NCBI RefSeq assembly: GCF_000150275.1
Contig: NW_002060953.1
Coordinates: 1,152,510-1,216,509 of the forward strand
DNA length: 64,000 nucleotides
Direction: 5' to 3'
From: Trichoplax adhaerens
Taxonomy: Eukaryota; Placozoa; Uniplacotomia; Trichoplacea; Trichoplacidae
The notes below the pieces were generated by a model, which did no database searches, was not told the origin of the DNA, and saw only the letters and a list, made by a program, of their open reading frames with translations. How positions within the stretch are numbered: the stretch's first letter is position 1; every line of letters begins with the position of its first letter. Positions 39,611 to 51,178 of this stretch are shown here, piece by piece. The translations under genes and the position numbers were made by a program.

Positions 39611-42090
39611 ATGGATGATGGTAAAGAATCTGTGGACGTATCCAGTGCCGATCAAAGTGTTTGGTTGCTAAAGGTAATACACTACTTACGAGTAGAGTAC
39701 TTTAATGAAGAATTATAAATTGATCAACTCCATGACTCTGGCAATAAAATCTGTCGTAGTACAGTAGATAGGCGATACAAGACACTTATTCTGACTGACA
39801 TGGTTTTCGCTTGATATTGCCTTTGCTGATTAGAGTACCATTATCCATTATTCCAACGTTGTATTAGTTGATAATTAGTCGGCAATACTAAAGCAAATGG
39901 CAATGTCTGCTTACAGTAGGCTTGAAGATTCTCAGTAGTTTGCCGTATGGTAGGCAATCGATGTTGCAACACGTCACTGATAATTGGTAACGAAAGAGTT
40001 AATTGCGTCTACTTTACTAATTTACTATTCACATGCCATAGCAATTGTTGCAGTATTATTATTAAATATCGACTTAGCTATCGGCAAATTGACGCATACG
40101 AGTTCCGTTGGTATATCGTTCACTCTATAATGTAGACTTTCAGCCAATTCATTGCCTAGAAGAACTCTTCCCGTTTCCTTTTACTCTTATTATTATTGTT
40201 AACGATTGCCGATGCCAAGTTATTGACAATCTCGTTGACAACATAGCATTTGAGATAGCTCTGATGCCAGTGTAATATCGCATTCAGCAAATCCAAGTAA
40301 TGACTGGTTTACAGTTATTACAAAATTATAAAGGAATTGACTAGGCAATGTAATGAACCCTTTTAAGTTATTCGTCTCGCTAATTTTTACAAAATTGTAA
40401 AGGAATTGAGTCGGCAATGTAATGAACCCTTCAAAGTTGTTCGTCTCACTAATTTCTACAAAATTATAAAGGAATTGAGTCGGCAATGTAATGAACCCTT
40501 CAAAGTTGTTCGTCTCACTAATTTCTACAAAATTATAAAGGAATTGAGTAGGCAATGCAATGAACCCTTTCAAGTTGTTCGTCTTGCTAATTTTTATGTT
40601 ATAGGTTCCTAAATTTGTATCGCAGGCCTGGCAAAAGTCAGAGAGTGGTAAGGTAGGCTCCGTCAAGATCCAAAAGTAAGTTTACGCAAAACTATATTGC
40701 GGTCTATTTGTAGGGTTTTAATGCGTCAAAGAGTTGTATGATATAAGGATACCACAAATATACCTAATTTGGAATTTATACGTTTTATTCTTAAATTGGT
40801 AATGACATAGAAAAGGCCCCAATGAAGAGGTTAGTTTCCCTTTCTTTAGCATTGTTATGTGATAGGGTGAATTTTTGCAAGATTAATTTGAAAAGATGAT
40901 ATATCTTTGCAATGTAGATGTTATTTCTTTTGGAAAATAGCTTAACTACAGCTACTTCAAGTGGCGAAGCAAATATTCCTACGGAATATAAATTAGTTTC
41001 CAATGAGTGTGGACAATATCAAGTAGCGTTAAAACGATCACTGTGTAAGTATTTCAAGCTAAATTTGTTCATTGCATGCTATAATTGGAATAGCGGTTAT
41101 GAATGGCCATAGTGTTAGACATTTCCAAGTATACATAGTAATAGTATTGGTAACCAAGGTGCTATAGTGTTTCAATCCATACAAATAATCAGTGGTAAAC
41201 TAAATCTGAGCTAAATCATGCTTGATATATCGTAGCAAGCCTTAATGAATCAATCGTTCAGTGTATAATCTATTGTATGCTATCAATACTAACCATTTAC
41301 TCTGTTTTTATGACAATCTGTTAAAATACGTTGCATAACCCTTTCAGCAATAGACAACGCCGCCGATTCATCGACTGGTAAGTTTCTGAAAGATACCGTA
41401 GTCTTTTACTGTTGTGACAGCAAAAATATTCCCAAAATTGATGCATTGCCTTACCAACTATCTCAAACTGAACATTCCATGCAGAACCAGAAATTGTTGG
41501 TAAAGTTGTACGAAAAATTGACCTAAGGGCGCTTAATGAACGAATGTATTTGAATCTCAAGCGTAGAAAAACAGAACTTGCAAAATCTCCTCGTCGTCAA
41601 CCTAAGTTTTTAAGTCAAGTTGTTAATACATATCGTCCAGTTTCTGATCATGTTGAACTTCGAGTACCTGTACAGAAGAAGGAAGAAGGCAAGAGAGCTC
41701 GTGCTGATCGTGATCACGTAAAAGAGATGTTATTTGCCGCTTTTGAAAAGCATCAATATTATAGTCTTAAAAGTTTAGCAGACATTACGCAACAACCTGT
41801 GGTAAGTAAAAGCTAGAGTTATTCCACTCTCGTTTCTACACGACTCAATAGCAAATTGAGTATGACATCAAATGCCACTAATTTTGTACTCTTTTTAACA
41901 ATATCCCAATGTTGATCAACCTAAATGTATGATTTTACCGTATTAGATGTACCTTAAAGGAATTATGCACGAAATTGGACAATTCAATACAAAGGAAAAA
42001 CGATATCGAAATTTATGGGAGTTAAAACCCGAATATAGGCATTATAGTAGCAGTAAGAAAGGCCAAGATGATGTTGGTAAATCCAACTGA
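39611..42090 (+). CDS. GTF2F2: general transcription factor IIF subunit 2 (TFIIF beta, RAP30), 7 exons, 256 aa
   Basis: The small subunit of TFIIF, which with RAP74 brings RNA polymerase II to the preinitiation complex in the nucleus. Exons: 39611-39673, 40605-40675, 40811-40829, 40918-41044, 41348-41377, 41485-41801, 41947-42090. They total 771 nt in one open frame with matching phases. N-terminal dimerisation region: SVWLLK then VPKFVSQAW (about 16-30). Middle: YLNLKRR, then KKEEGKRARADRDHV. C-terminal winged helix: MLFAAFEKHQYYSLK, ADITQQPV, and YLKGIMHEIG ending WELKPEYRHY, all close to human RAP30 (249 aa). The third exon is only 19 nt (KGPNEE) and is needed to keep frame. Intron 1 holds a 69-bp tandem repeat that runs into its own 3' splice site. 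No TATA box is evident. Confidence 0.96.
40310..40600 (+). repeat. intronic tandem repeat, 69-bp unit, 4 copies (GTF2F2 intron 1)
   Basis: GGAATTGA recurs at 40333, 40402, 40471 and 40540, an exact 69-bp period. Each unit includes GGCAATGTAATGAACCC and CTAATTT. The last unit continues directly into the acceptor at 40603-40604. Because 69 is a multiple of 3, a 148-codon minus-strand frame (40220-40666) stays open with a 23-residue repeat; I treat that frame as an artefact. Confidence 0.92.
40811..40829 (+). other. GTF2F2: 19-nt microexon of GTF2F2
   Basis: It is flanked by acceptor ACATAG and donor GTTAGT. It joins phase 2 from exon 2 to phase 0 at exon 4 and supplies six whole residues (KGPNEE), matching the length of the human segment between the same conserved blocks. 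Without it exons 2 and 4 are out of frame. Confidence 0.8.
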
Positions 42091-42459
42091 TATCATTCAC
42101 CTTGTAATTTTATATTTCTTATCATTATGGAATATCATCAAAGCGTAGTGTAAATTTTGACATCTGCATGCAGGGATGAGAAGAATTTATGTAGCTTTAT
42201 CCAAATGTATGTTTTAAAAATTGGTAGCTTTAGGTATTCAATGCTATTGAAAAGTTTTCAACGACAATATTCTTCCCTTAACTGTTGATTATTACGTTAA
42301 AATTGGCTAAATAATAGACCCAAGGTATAATGATTTTTCAGTTGTGTTTCTGAAATTACTGTCCAATTGTACATAATGTTTGTACCCGACCTTACTTACG
42401 TTTCGCTTTAGTAAAGCGGGTTGAAATGTAATGTATATTGATATTCTTTTCCTAAACAA

Positions 42460-42465
42460 AATAAA
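42460..42465 (+). promoter_or_regulatory. candidate poly(A) signal of GTF2F2
   Basis: AATAAA lies about 370 bases after the stop codon and falls inside dispersed repeat copy 2. If used, the repeat supplies the 3' end of this gene. Confidence 0.35.
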
Positions 42466-42483
42466 ATTTATTGTTGTCTTTGT

Positions 42484-42506
42484 GTCACGAAAGTAATCTT
42501 CGTGAC
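42484..42506. repeat. 8-bp hairpin just past the candidate GTF2F2 poly(A) signal
   Basis: GTCACGAA, a 7-nt loop (AGTAATC) and TTCGTGAC form a perfect stem about 20 bases downstream of AATAAA. Copy 1 retains only part of this pairing. Confidence 0.75.
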
Positions 42507-42989
42507 GTATACTTTATTTCTATGTTACGTTCTATATGTGTTTATATCTCAGAAATGATTTACGGTCTCCTTAATTGTAATTTTAGTGGTTAACAGTTGA
42601 TATCCTTAATTTAGGATTACATAGACTTTAAAATAGTAACTGCCAACCAGCTAAACTGGATTATATGTATCACCCCCTTGGTTGTTCAGATTCAAAGTAC
42701 AATTCTTTAGAGGAAATGTCTTAGTAGGATAGCTTTATATTTATCTGTTAAACTATCTATAAAGCATTGATTATTTTAATACTGTTACAGTAAATTTAAT
42801 AGGATTAGACTGTATCTAATCTGTACAGATAGAATCTCTTTTGGGTATTAATTTGGTTAATTTCTAATAGACGAGGTGACTTTTGTAGCTAAACCGGTTT
42901 TACGTCCGAAACCTATATAACGGCGAGTTCGCCGATAATATATTAGCTTGTGATTTTCTAGTAAGTCTTGAAGGTCTCCTTGTGTTAAA

Positions 42990-43082
42990 CCCTAACTGCC
43001 TTGGAATACCAATTGTCTGGTATTCCAAATAACAGTAGTAGAGGATAGAAATCATCCTCTCAATCCTTGTTGCAAGTTAGGG
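42990..43082. repeat. three-stem foldable segment inside dispersed repeat copy 2
   Basis: Outer arms CCCTAACT (42990-42997) and AGTTAGGG (43075-43082) enclose an 11-bp hairpin (TTGGAATACCA 43001-43011 with TGGTATTCCAA 43018-43028, loop ATTGTC) and a 7-bp hairpin (AGAGGAT 43040-43046 with ATCCTCT 43054-43060, 7-nt loop). All stems are perfect. It is not a tRNA: there is no anticodon arm or B box. Copy 1 keeps a palindrome where the 11-bp hairpin sits, but not the outer stem. Confidence 0.7.
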
Positions 43083-43150
43083 CTATTCCTAGCTCATAAT
43101 GCTTGCAATCTGGAATATTAAGAAAGTGGTCGAATGTAACGTCACTTTTT

Positions 43151-44205
43151 TGCATATTTAAATCTCATACACTGTGTATATATATATATCACGGGATACG
43201 GTACACACTCTTGTCCTTGTATAATACTTATATTGATCATTGCAAGCGATAAAGCTTAGCGTATTTATAAAGCATATGCTGCCTGACGTTTAATTCCTAT
43301 TTTTATCGACTTGTCACTTATGTTTGTCCCGTTGGTGTTACATAAGATAGCAGTTTTAATCCAAGCATTGCGGTACTTTCCACACCAACAAGTGCAATTC
43401 CAATATGGTTTATGATCTACCTGGGTATGGCTATGTTATCGAATAGGCCATTTAGTGTATCAGAAGTGTTTTATAAATATTCTACCTATATATGGAATTG
43501 AAAATGTTCAAAATTTTAAATTTAATCAGACAGCAAGTAGACAACGATAAGTAATTTCAGTACATTTCGACCACCGATTGTAGAAGTTATTACAATATAG
43601 TTCTGGCACGAAAGAATAGTTGAATATTTATTCAATAGTCTCCGATGATAGTTATCCTTAAATTTTGTCAATTGTATTTTGGAATAAACTTCGTTAGCTT
43701 TCTAAGTTTTCATTTACGTCCATTACAATTGATTGCTATCGCTAAAGAATGCAAACTAACGCATTTCAATAATTAGTAAATATTGCATTCTGATCTAGGC
43801 GAGAAGTATTATGTTACGCATATTTTTAGCTATACTAGAAAATGATGTGAATAGAAATATCAGATATAGAGCAATACGCTTGAATATCATTTATTAATTA
43901 ATTGTATAATCGCCTAAACTACTCACTCTAAATTTTTGTTCATGGTACAAGTTTTACAACAAGTTTTGGATAATTGTAGACTTTTCATACGCGGATATAC
44001 GCCTGAGATATTAGCTCTTAACTTTCGAATATTAATTCTCTTTATTTTAAACCCTACAGTATGTGAAATAGTGTCTATTTCCTCTGTTCCCGATCATTTA
44101 ATTCTATATAGCTCTCGATCCGCTCAATATTGCATTATTTCTATTAATTTGATAATATAATACTTTCGTAAGAAAACTTATCCATTCCTACTCATTTGGG
44201 TACTC
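43151..44205. other. intergenic, no gene seen
   Basis: The spacer between the dispersed repeat and the first RNF13-like gene. A minus-strand stretch at 43265-43435 is open for 56 codons and Cys/Trp-containing, but it has no start codon and no match that I recognise. Confidence 0.5.
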
Positions 44206-44227
44206 TATATATAGTTAGGACGGCGCC
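44206..44227 (+). promoter_or_regulatory. candidate core promoter of the first RNF13-like gene
   Basis: TATATATAG (44206-44214) is followed by CGGCGCC (44221-44227) and then a pyrimidine-rich stretch before the ATG at 44244. A similar TATA plus CGGCGCC arrangement occurs at 53978-54001. If the TATA box is used, the 5' UTR would be only about 10 bases. Confidence 0.35.
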
Positions 44228-44243
44228 ATTCTTTCTAGCAAAT

Positions 44244-47200
44244 ATGTCTGTATTAATGGTCAAGTATTATCTTGCTTCTACCGTAGCGTTAATTTTATTG
44301 CTACACAAGGTCAATGGTGAGCTTTATGCGGTAAGTAAAATACTATTAAAAACTAATTGACTCACTTGCTTTGGATTCGACTGAGATAATGTTGCCTTGA
44401 TCTGTACTAGTCCAATTCATAGTTACAGTCGTACGTAGAAAAGTGATAGGATGATGAGATTAAATGATATAACTAACTTAAAATAACGAAATTAGGTTAC
44501 TTATTGAATTTCTATCTTTAGACCACAGCAACCAACGTAACATTCGTGTTTCCAAGTTTGGAAGCAAAATTTGGACCTCGCCTTCCGATGAATGGACTGA
44601 GAGTGCGTTTCTGTTCTAAAATGTAGTTTTGCAAGGCATAGTGGTTATGAAATCCGACTTATATGCGCTCTTATGTAACTAATAAATGAGTAAATTTAAG
44701 ATTATTGCTAAATTGAACTCTGAAAATTCTATTTCAGGGCATTATTAATACAGCTAATCCAATAGATGCCTGCTCCACAATTCGTCCGCCGCCTTATAAT
44801 TCATCTAAATTAAATTGGTTTGTGGTCATTAGGCGTGGCGGATGTGATTTTTCTGTCAAAGTTTATACGGCCCAACAGGCTGGATACGCTGCCGCTATCG
44901 TATATAATAATGGTGGATCCAATGAAATAACACGAATGGAAGGTGGACCAGGTGTTTAATTATTTCTATTAGAAAGATATTAAAATTGTCCTCTGATTTA
45001 AGGAATAGGGGAATAGTTTGCGTGTTTTATTCACCATTTATTATATTACGATCGTTTATAAACGATAGTTGCTTAATTGTATTTTAGACTTCGCAGTCGT
45101 TCAGATACCTTCAATTTTTGTCGGCGAAGTAAGTTTGAATATTTTGATGATAAGATTGATTATATGTCTTATTTTTAATTTTAATATTAGTATTGAGTAG
45201 ACTAAATTGTGACTAACTTCTAAGACTAAAATACTATCAACAGAAAATTCTACATTTAATTGTCATCAAGTCTTACAATTAACAAATATATACGTATTCC
45301 AGTTCTAAATTGACTAAGAATAATGTTCTAGTAGAGCTATTCATTATTTTGGCTGTACTAGAGCAGATTTAATTGTATTATGCACGATAGAAATCTACCT
45401 ATGAGTCTTCAAAATATAGATAACTTAAACCTTTAGAATGTTCACTAAAGCCTTCGTTATCGTAATCACATCATTCTATATGAGTAGACCAAGCGTTGCA
45501 AAAATTGGCCAATAATCATATTACTAAGCAAATATCTTTAATAGCAAACACTGAATCTCTAAATGTAAGCATCTTTGCTACATTTTATCTAAAACTAGCC
45601 ATTGAGAATTGTTCTCACTAATTTAGTACAAAGTTAACGTCAAATTTTACCATACGGAGATCTTTTAAACGAAATGGTACTGATTTGCAGTATTAGTAAA
45701 GAACTATTTATGCTAGAAATGTTTGTAATATCAGCTAGTGCTAAAGATTTCATCACTAATTCATACAGAATTTTAGAACTTAAAGTTACGCTATCTAGTC
45801 ATTATTACTATATTTCAAATACAGAAATAGCGTTAAATCAATCCATATATTAGACTTAAGCTAAGAGTATTTAAATTTATTTTGGTAGATACTAATATTA
45901 ATCCATCTACGAGCAGCTATAAAAGGAAAAAATTGTTAACCATTAAATTAATCCTTTCATCATTTTAGTGTGATCAAAAGCAGGTGCTTTCTACGGTTTC
46001 GCATTTTAAGTAATCGACAGCATATCTAGTTATACATTTATATTAAATAGAGGCTAAAACTTTTAATCTTAAAGTTCATTAGTATTCAATTTCAGATGTA
46101 ATCGATTTCTCTGTCAATAATATAATTCTACCATCGTTGTTGTTATTTACTGGTCAAATTAGTCAGAACCATGAATAAATTTAACAGCTAGGGAAATACC
46201 CAATGTACTCTCATCCTGAGGACTTACCGATGCTTTTAAATGTAGATTTGACTCTAGTGCATGATAATTGTAATGAGAACTCCCAAATGAAAATGAAGAT
46301 AATAAATATTAATTAATCAAATCAGTTTGAATTTTAGGATTTTTTGCACGGCTTATTGTGTCTTTATGACTTTAGGAAACTGGATTTGCTCTGCGAGAGT
46401 CTTTCTTTTATGCCACGGGGTACCTTAATTTATTCACTAATCGAAATAAAAGAGAAGCAAATATTAATCCAGAGATTCAGGCATTTATTTTGAATTGTCT
46501 ATTTCTAATTTTTGTCACTAGAGCGACAATAGTTTTGGCTAGAACGTTTCCATCATTATGGACTTTTTACTGCTTACCTTTTGTAATGATTGGAGTAATT
46601 TGTATTCTGATGCTATTAGGACTGGTATGTACGGTATACTTTATATGCTTTCATTCCAAAGTAGATATTTGATCAGGTTGAACTTAAAAAGTTACTATCA
46701 CAATAACTATCTCAATTTATATTTTTCTCCTGATAAGATAAATAATAATTTTAATTTATAATCGTTGCTATTCATGATTGTAATAAAAAGGCAATCAGTG
46801 GTTTACATATGATGGTTCAGAAGCATCGAGATCGAAACAGGCTTCGTCGACGCGTCGATTCTTTACCAACTAAAAAGTTTAAGAAAGGTAGAGCATTTAA
46901 TCTCGTCAATTAGCTATCTGTTAGATTGCTGTTACCAAATGCAGCACCTTGCATAAGCAGCTAATTTTAATCCAAATTTATTAGTTATGCATAGTATTAA
47001 ATAGCCTATTGTAGAATAGCATATAATGTTTGCGGATAAAGCAAGTTATTACTGAATTTAATTGTTAAATATTATAGTAGCAAATTCAGATAACCTAATC
47101 TATACCGGACGCAGCTAGATCTTAGAACTAAACTCCCCCGATAGGAATCAGTCATTTATATATCCGCATTACAACATGCTGACAAACATATTTACCAAAT

Positions 47201-48944
47201 TATTCTCCAAACATCTCAAATTTTAATCTAATTCAGGCTATCGATTTCCTTACCCAGCTCCATACTTAATATGCCTCGAAAGAGGAACTGCAAGCCAGCG
47301 TAATTGCCATCCTACACTCTAAGTCGATCATAATCTAGTTACTGTACTAGTTACCGAGACACGTTGATGCCATCAACAGAGGTGCCTTACATTTTCACTT
47401 AAGGCTATGGCTGTCACTCCTAAATTTTTCATTAATAGCCCTTGACCATTCTGTACCTAAATATAGTACCTTTGAAACTCCTACGGATTAGTGCCGCAAT
47501 CTTACTATTTATCATCGCGCCATACTTAGGGATCTATTTTCTGCAAAGTATGAAACTGGATGCAATTAATTGACTTGAGGGCTAAATTTGCTAATTTTCA
47601 TATGCAGAAGATTGATCTCTTCATATCTATATCGTAAGAGGTTAGAATGTTTACTGGGATTTGATGAATTAATTTTCAGTGAAATACAAGAGACAAGTTA
47701 GAGCGAAGAAGAACTGATTTATTGAGACAGAGAAAATTACAATATACTCTAGGCGAAAACAGGATAGTTTATATAACCGATGGACAACTGACAAGGAGAT
47801 AATGAATGATGTATTATAGAACTACACCGATATTCATATAGCACGCATACAACGTATAAGTATATATGCTGTACAATATTGGTGAAAACTTATGTTATGA
47901 TTCATTACATAATTTTTCAATATCAAAATAAACTCATTGACTTATAAATAATAGTAAAGGGGATAAATTTGACTTGAGTAATTTTCTTAATTTCAGGGAG
48001 GGTGATGGAACAATTCTTGTTTCATATTACTTCAATTGAATACAAATTCTCTTAAACCAGTAATAGTTTCTTTTAATACTCTGAATGATTAATAGAGATA
48101 GGTAAAGTTTATTAATTAAGATATTGAGAAGGCTGAAATATTTCTAATTAATACGTTTTTAAATATGAATATGCATCACCGGTGACATTTTAGGCCTTGC
48201 AAATAAATGAAAGGAAACATTATTTTAAGCCAGATCAGATCAATTAAATATCAGCTATATGGAAAATACAATATTTCTGGTTCTGTTCTTCCTTTATGTA
48301 ACCATAATTAAATAGTAAAAATTTCCCCAAACATTACTGTATGGTATATCATTTTACTACTGCATCATTAATTCCAAAAATGTAATGTCTCAATTCTTGC
48401 TGTCTTTGCATTTTTAGGTCGAGACGATCAAATTTACGATGTTTGTGCTGTTTGCTTGGAAGATTATGAAGATAATGATAAGCTGAGACTTTTGCCTTGC
48501 AATCATGGTAAATGGGCATGCATTTTAAATTCGTAATGGACTCCATGACTAGAATTTAGAAATTTTGAAAAATCTATAGCACTGTGAAACTTTCACAATA
48601 ATTCCATCAAACATTTTAGTCAAGCTTCAATGTAATAATATAGTGTTTCATATGATTTGACTACTTTAGCTTTCCATGCTCGATGTATTGATCCTTGGAT
48701 ATTAGGCCAAGATAAAAGCACTTGTCCCTTGTGCAAGCAGCCTATTAACAAGAAAGCGGAACAAACAGATTGTGAATGCAATCGTACAGAGGAAGAAACA
48801 GAACCTAACCAATATGCAGCATCAGCAATTACAAATCACGAGGACGCGGAAGCGGCACTGGGAGCCACTGGCACTTCTGAATCGACACCGCTAATGTTGT
48901 ATAATCTACAACCTGAACCAACTCTTTCTGACTCTCCAAAATAA
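44244..48944 (+). CDS. RNF13/RNF167-like PA-TM-RING E3 ubiquitin ligase, 8 exons, 367 aa
   Basis: A type I membrane ubiquitin ligase expected in endosomes/lysosomes. Exons: 44244-44330, 44522-44602, 44738-44951, 45088-45128, 46376-46624, 46821-46887, 48418-48507, 48670-48944 (1104 nt, one open frame). A signal peptide (about 1-25) precedes a luminal PA domain ([24 protein letters not shown] up to about 141). A transmembrane segment lies at about 203-224, then a basic stretch (RNRLRRR). The RING-H2 ligands are C256, C259, C274, H276, H279, C282, C295 and C298, with spacing 2-14-1-2-2-12-2. The tail has ESTPLM (347-352), which fits an acidic dileucine-type signal and aligns with the dileucine motif of vertebrate RNF13. 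The second gene, 2.2 kb downstream, is its tandem paralogue. RNF13 against RNF167 orthology cannot be decided here. Confidence 0.95.
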
Positions 48945-51160
48945 TCTTAATTAATGCTGATTATTGTGGTGAACCCCTTGATCGAAATTTTAGTTAGGAC
49001 AATTTTGTATATGAATTACTGTAGCTGCTTATAATGAATTCTGAATCTTCTTAGCCAATTAGATTTCAATTAAATCTTCATGAGGTTAAATTTAGATATT
49101 AATTAGAGAGGATAGAATCTTTCCATGTCGAATACAAATCATTTTATTCCCATGCAAAACTAATATGAGTCTCCAAATCTTAATTTTTAAAATTAGCTAT
49201 TTACTATTTTATAAAATGAAGCTTACTCCTATAATGCAATATAACTTTAGCCTTAGCTTGATGATGATGCAGTAACAAGGCTATAAATGCGGGCCTCTAG
49301 AATTGTAGAGCATAATGTATAGTATAGTATAATAACGTAATTTTAAATTAAACAGTGGTCAACAATTATGATATAGAATAGAAAGTATCAATAATTTTGT
49401 AGAATTCTAATAGTAATGCTGAAAGAATATGATTTAAAATGATATAATTGTAATCATGAAGAAATGTAATAAATAAGTTTAAGAAATATTTCAGTGATAT
49501 CAGCAATAGTCGTTCTATCATATATTATGCCAGTTTCAAACCGTCATAAATAGTATGATTACGTTTTAAGCCACTGTTTTGTAAATTTATTTTTTGAGCT
49601 CTTTAAGGTTTTTGATAAATTAGAGTATCTAATAGATATCACTGTAAACGGTGTAAATTAAATTTTATAAGTCTTCAGGGCTAAAAACGATCTCGCATCA
49701 CACTTTACATCTTTAATTAATCCGTATCAGAATGTAGTGCTTGGGTTTTACAATCCCTTAGGTTCGCAATCGTCTAACTTAAAATTAAGCAAATCTCTAA
49801 CGAGACACGAGATTGTAAGCATAATAGACTATTCTACTTCTTAATGCTACCGTGTTTTAATTACTATTGTAATTAGCTGAAATTACTAAACAGAAAAAAA
49901 AGACTTTACTTATAATAAGTGTAGTAGAATCCACACTCATTATACTTGACGTGCTGTAGGTACTTGAATTTTTTACTTTACATTAGCACTGTTGCTTCGT
50001 ACTGAGTATATTGTATTAACCGTAACCGTTGTTATACTGTATTTAAGCGTATTACTTACTATATTATTCCAATCAGATAACTTATACATAAATTAAAATT
50101 TCAATATTGCTTTCACGTAGTCTTCTTATGGTACAGTATTTTCATAGAACGCTAATTTGCTCAGATGTAGTCAAGTATGGATATTGTACATAATCTAAGG
50201 TCTGAATGTATTATACCATTGCTTTCAGTACCTTGTGTAATTTTATATTTGAATTTTTTATCATTTTCAAACGAGGCTATAGCAAAAAATTAATGAAAAT
50301 TCACGTAATTTTGTCAATATTTTATTGTAAAATCATTGAGATCGAGCAATTTCGTAATACTATTCCTTATTTGCACATTCTATTGTCAGAAGGGCATGTT
50401 TCCGTGTAGCAACAGTCCGGCGGTATCAATATTTAAAAATAGCCTACAATAATGATGAAATTAACCGATTGGCAGGCATATTGACAATATAAAAGAACAT
50501 ATGGCTAGTATAATTGACAATCTATTAATTTCTATGATTGTCTAAATAAAATTCCCATTATAATAATCATTTTTTCACACCCAAACCTCATACCGGTAAT
50601 GATTGCAGTATTACCTGTTGGCTCGCAGAGTTATAATATCTTCATTATTCTGCACATTTTAGACTGTAAGACGAGTATATATCTTTTATACAACCTGCTG
50701 TCAAGCATTTTGCGCTTAGTTTACCTGGATTGAAGACTTTTCTTCCAAATAAAAAATTAAGGCTAGAATCAATTGATTTTGGTAAATTAAAATGAAATAA
50801 TCGTACCTCATTATACGCTAGTACCAGAACTAGCTTCAGCTTTATTCTAGTCGTCATTTTATTGTCATCTTAAAAATAGCCATTATTGAAGTTCCCCGAT
50901 TTTAGTAGCCTTGATGTTGATAGATTCTAGTTTATAGCTCGCAAGCTGTCATGATTGATGTTTTAACCGTTATTACGCGATAATAGTGGTGAAATACTAA
51001 CACTATTAAGATTCGATTTAGCTATTAATAGCTCTATCAATCCACGAAGCTGATACTTAAGAGCGATTCTTTAAATTCGTGACAATGTGTCTAAGACTTT
51101 CGTGTTGACTTTATCCAATTTTTTATTTATATGCACCATCTTTTCTCGGGATAAGTGAGC
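48945..51160. other. intergenic between the two RNF13-like genes
   Basis: No gene seen. It contains the segment at 49809-49887 related to 8499-8580. Open frames at 50206-50409 and 50645-50857 (67 and 70 codons) have no recognisable features. Confidence 0.5.
49809..49887 (+). repeat. diverged repeat segment related to 8499-8580
   Basis: It shares GACTATTCTACTTC exactly and AGCTGAAATT later, with an alignable middle. It lies in the spacer between the two RNF13-like genes. Confidence 0.55.
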
Positions 51161-51178
51161 GTATATAACGATATCGAA

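Larger units (their letters stand above)
42300..43150 (-). repeat. dispersed repeat, copy 2 (inverted relative to 7020-7870)
   Basis: The reverse complement aligns with copy 1 over most of about 850 bp. Plus-strand landmarks: CAAGTTAGGGCTATTCCTAG (from 43073), TAAACCGGTTTTA (42890-42902), AATTTAATAGGATTAGAC (about 42793), and a block from about 42561 beginning ACGGTCTCCTTAATTGTAA. It contains several hairpins: 42484-42506, 42602-42617, the palindrome ATCTGTACAGAT at 42818-42829, and 43001-43028. It starts about 200 bp after the GTF2F2 stop codon, so that gene's 3' UTR probably runs into it. Ends are approximate. Confidence 0.75.

Noticed and set aside
40220-40666. 148-codon minus-strand frame with a 23-residue repeat
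   Set aside because: It lies on the 69-bp repeat in GTF2F2 intron 1. The period is divisible by three, so the frame stays open automatically, and it overlaps exon 2 in antisense.
42990-43082. tRNA or tRNA-derived SINE
   Set aside because: Three stems look cloverleaf-like, but stem lengths are wrong and there is no GGTTCGANTCC-type B box.
43265-43435. 56-codon Cys/Trp-containing minus-strand open stretch
   Set aside because: No start codon, no matching family, and many stretches of this length are expected by chance in 64 kb. It lies just outside the dispersed repeat, so a decayed element's coding end remains possible but unsupported.
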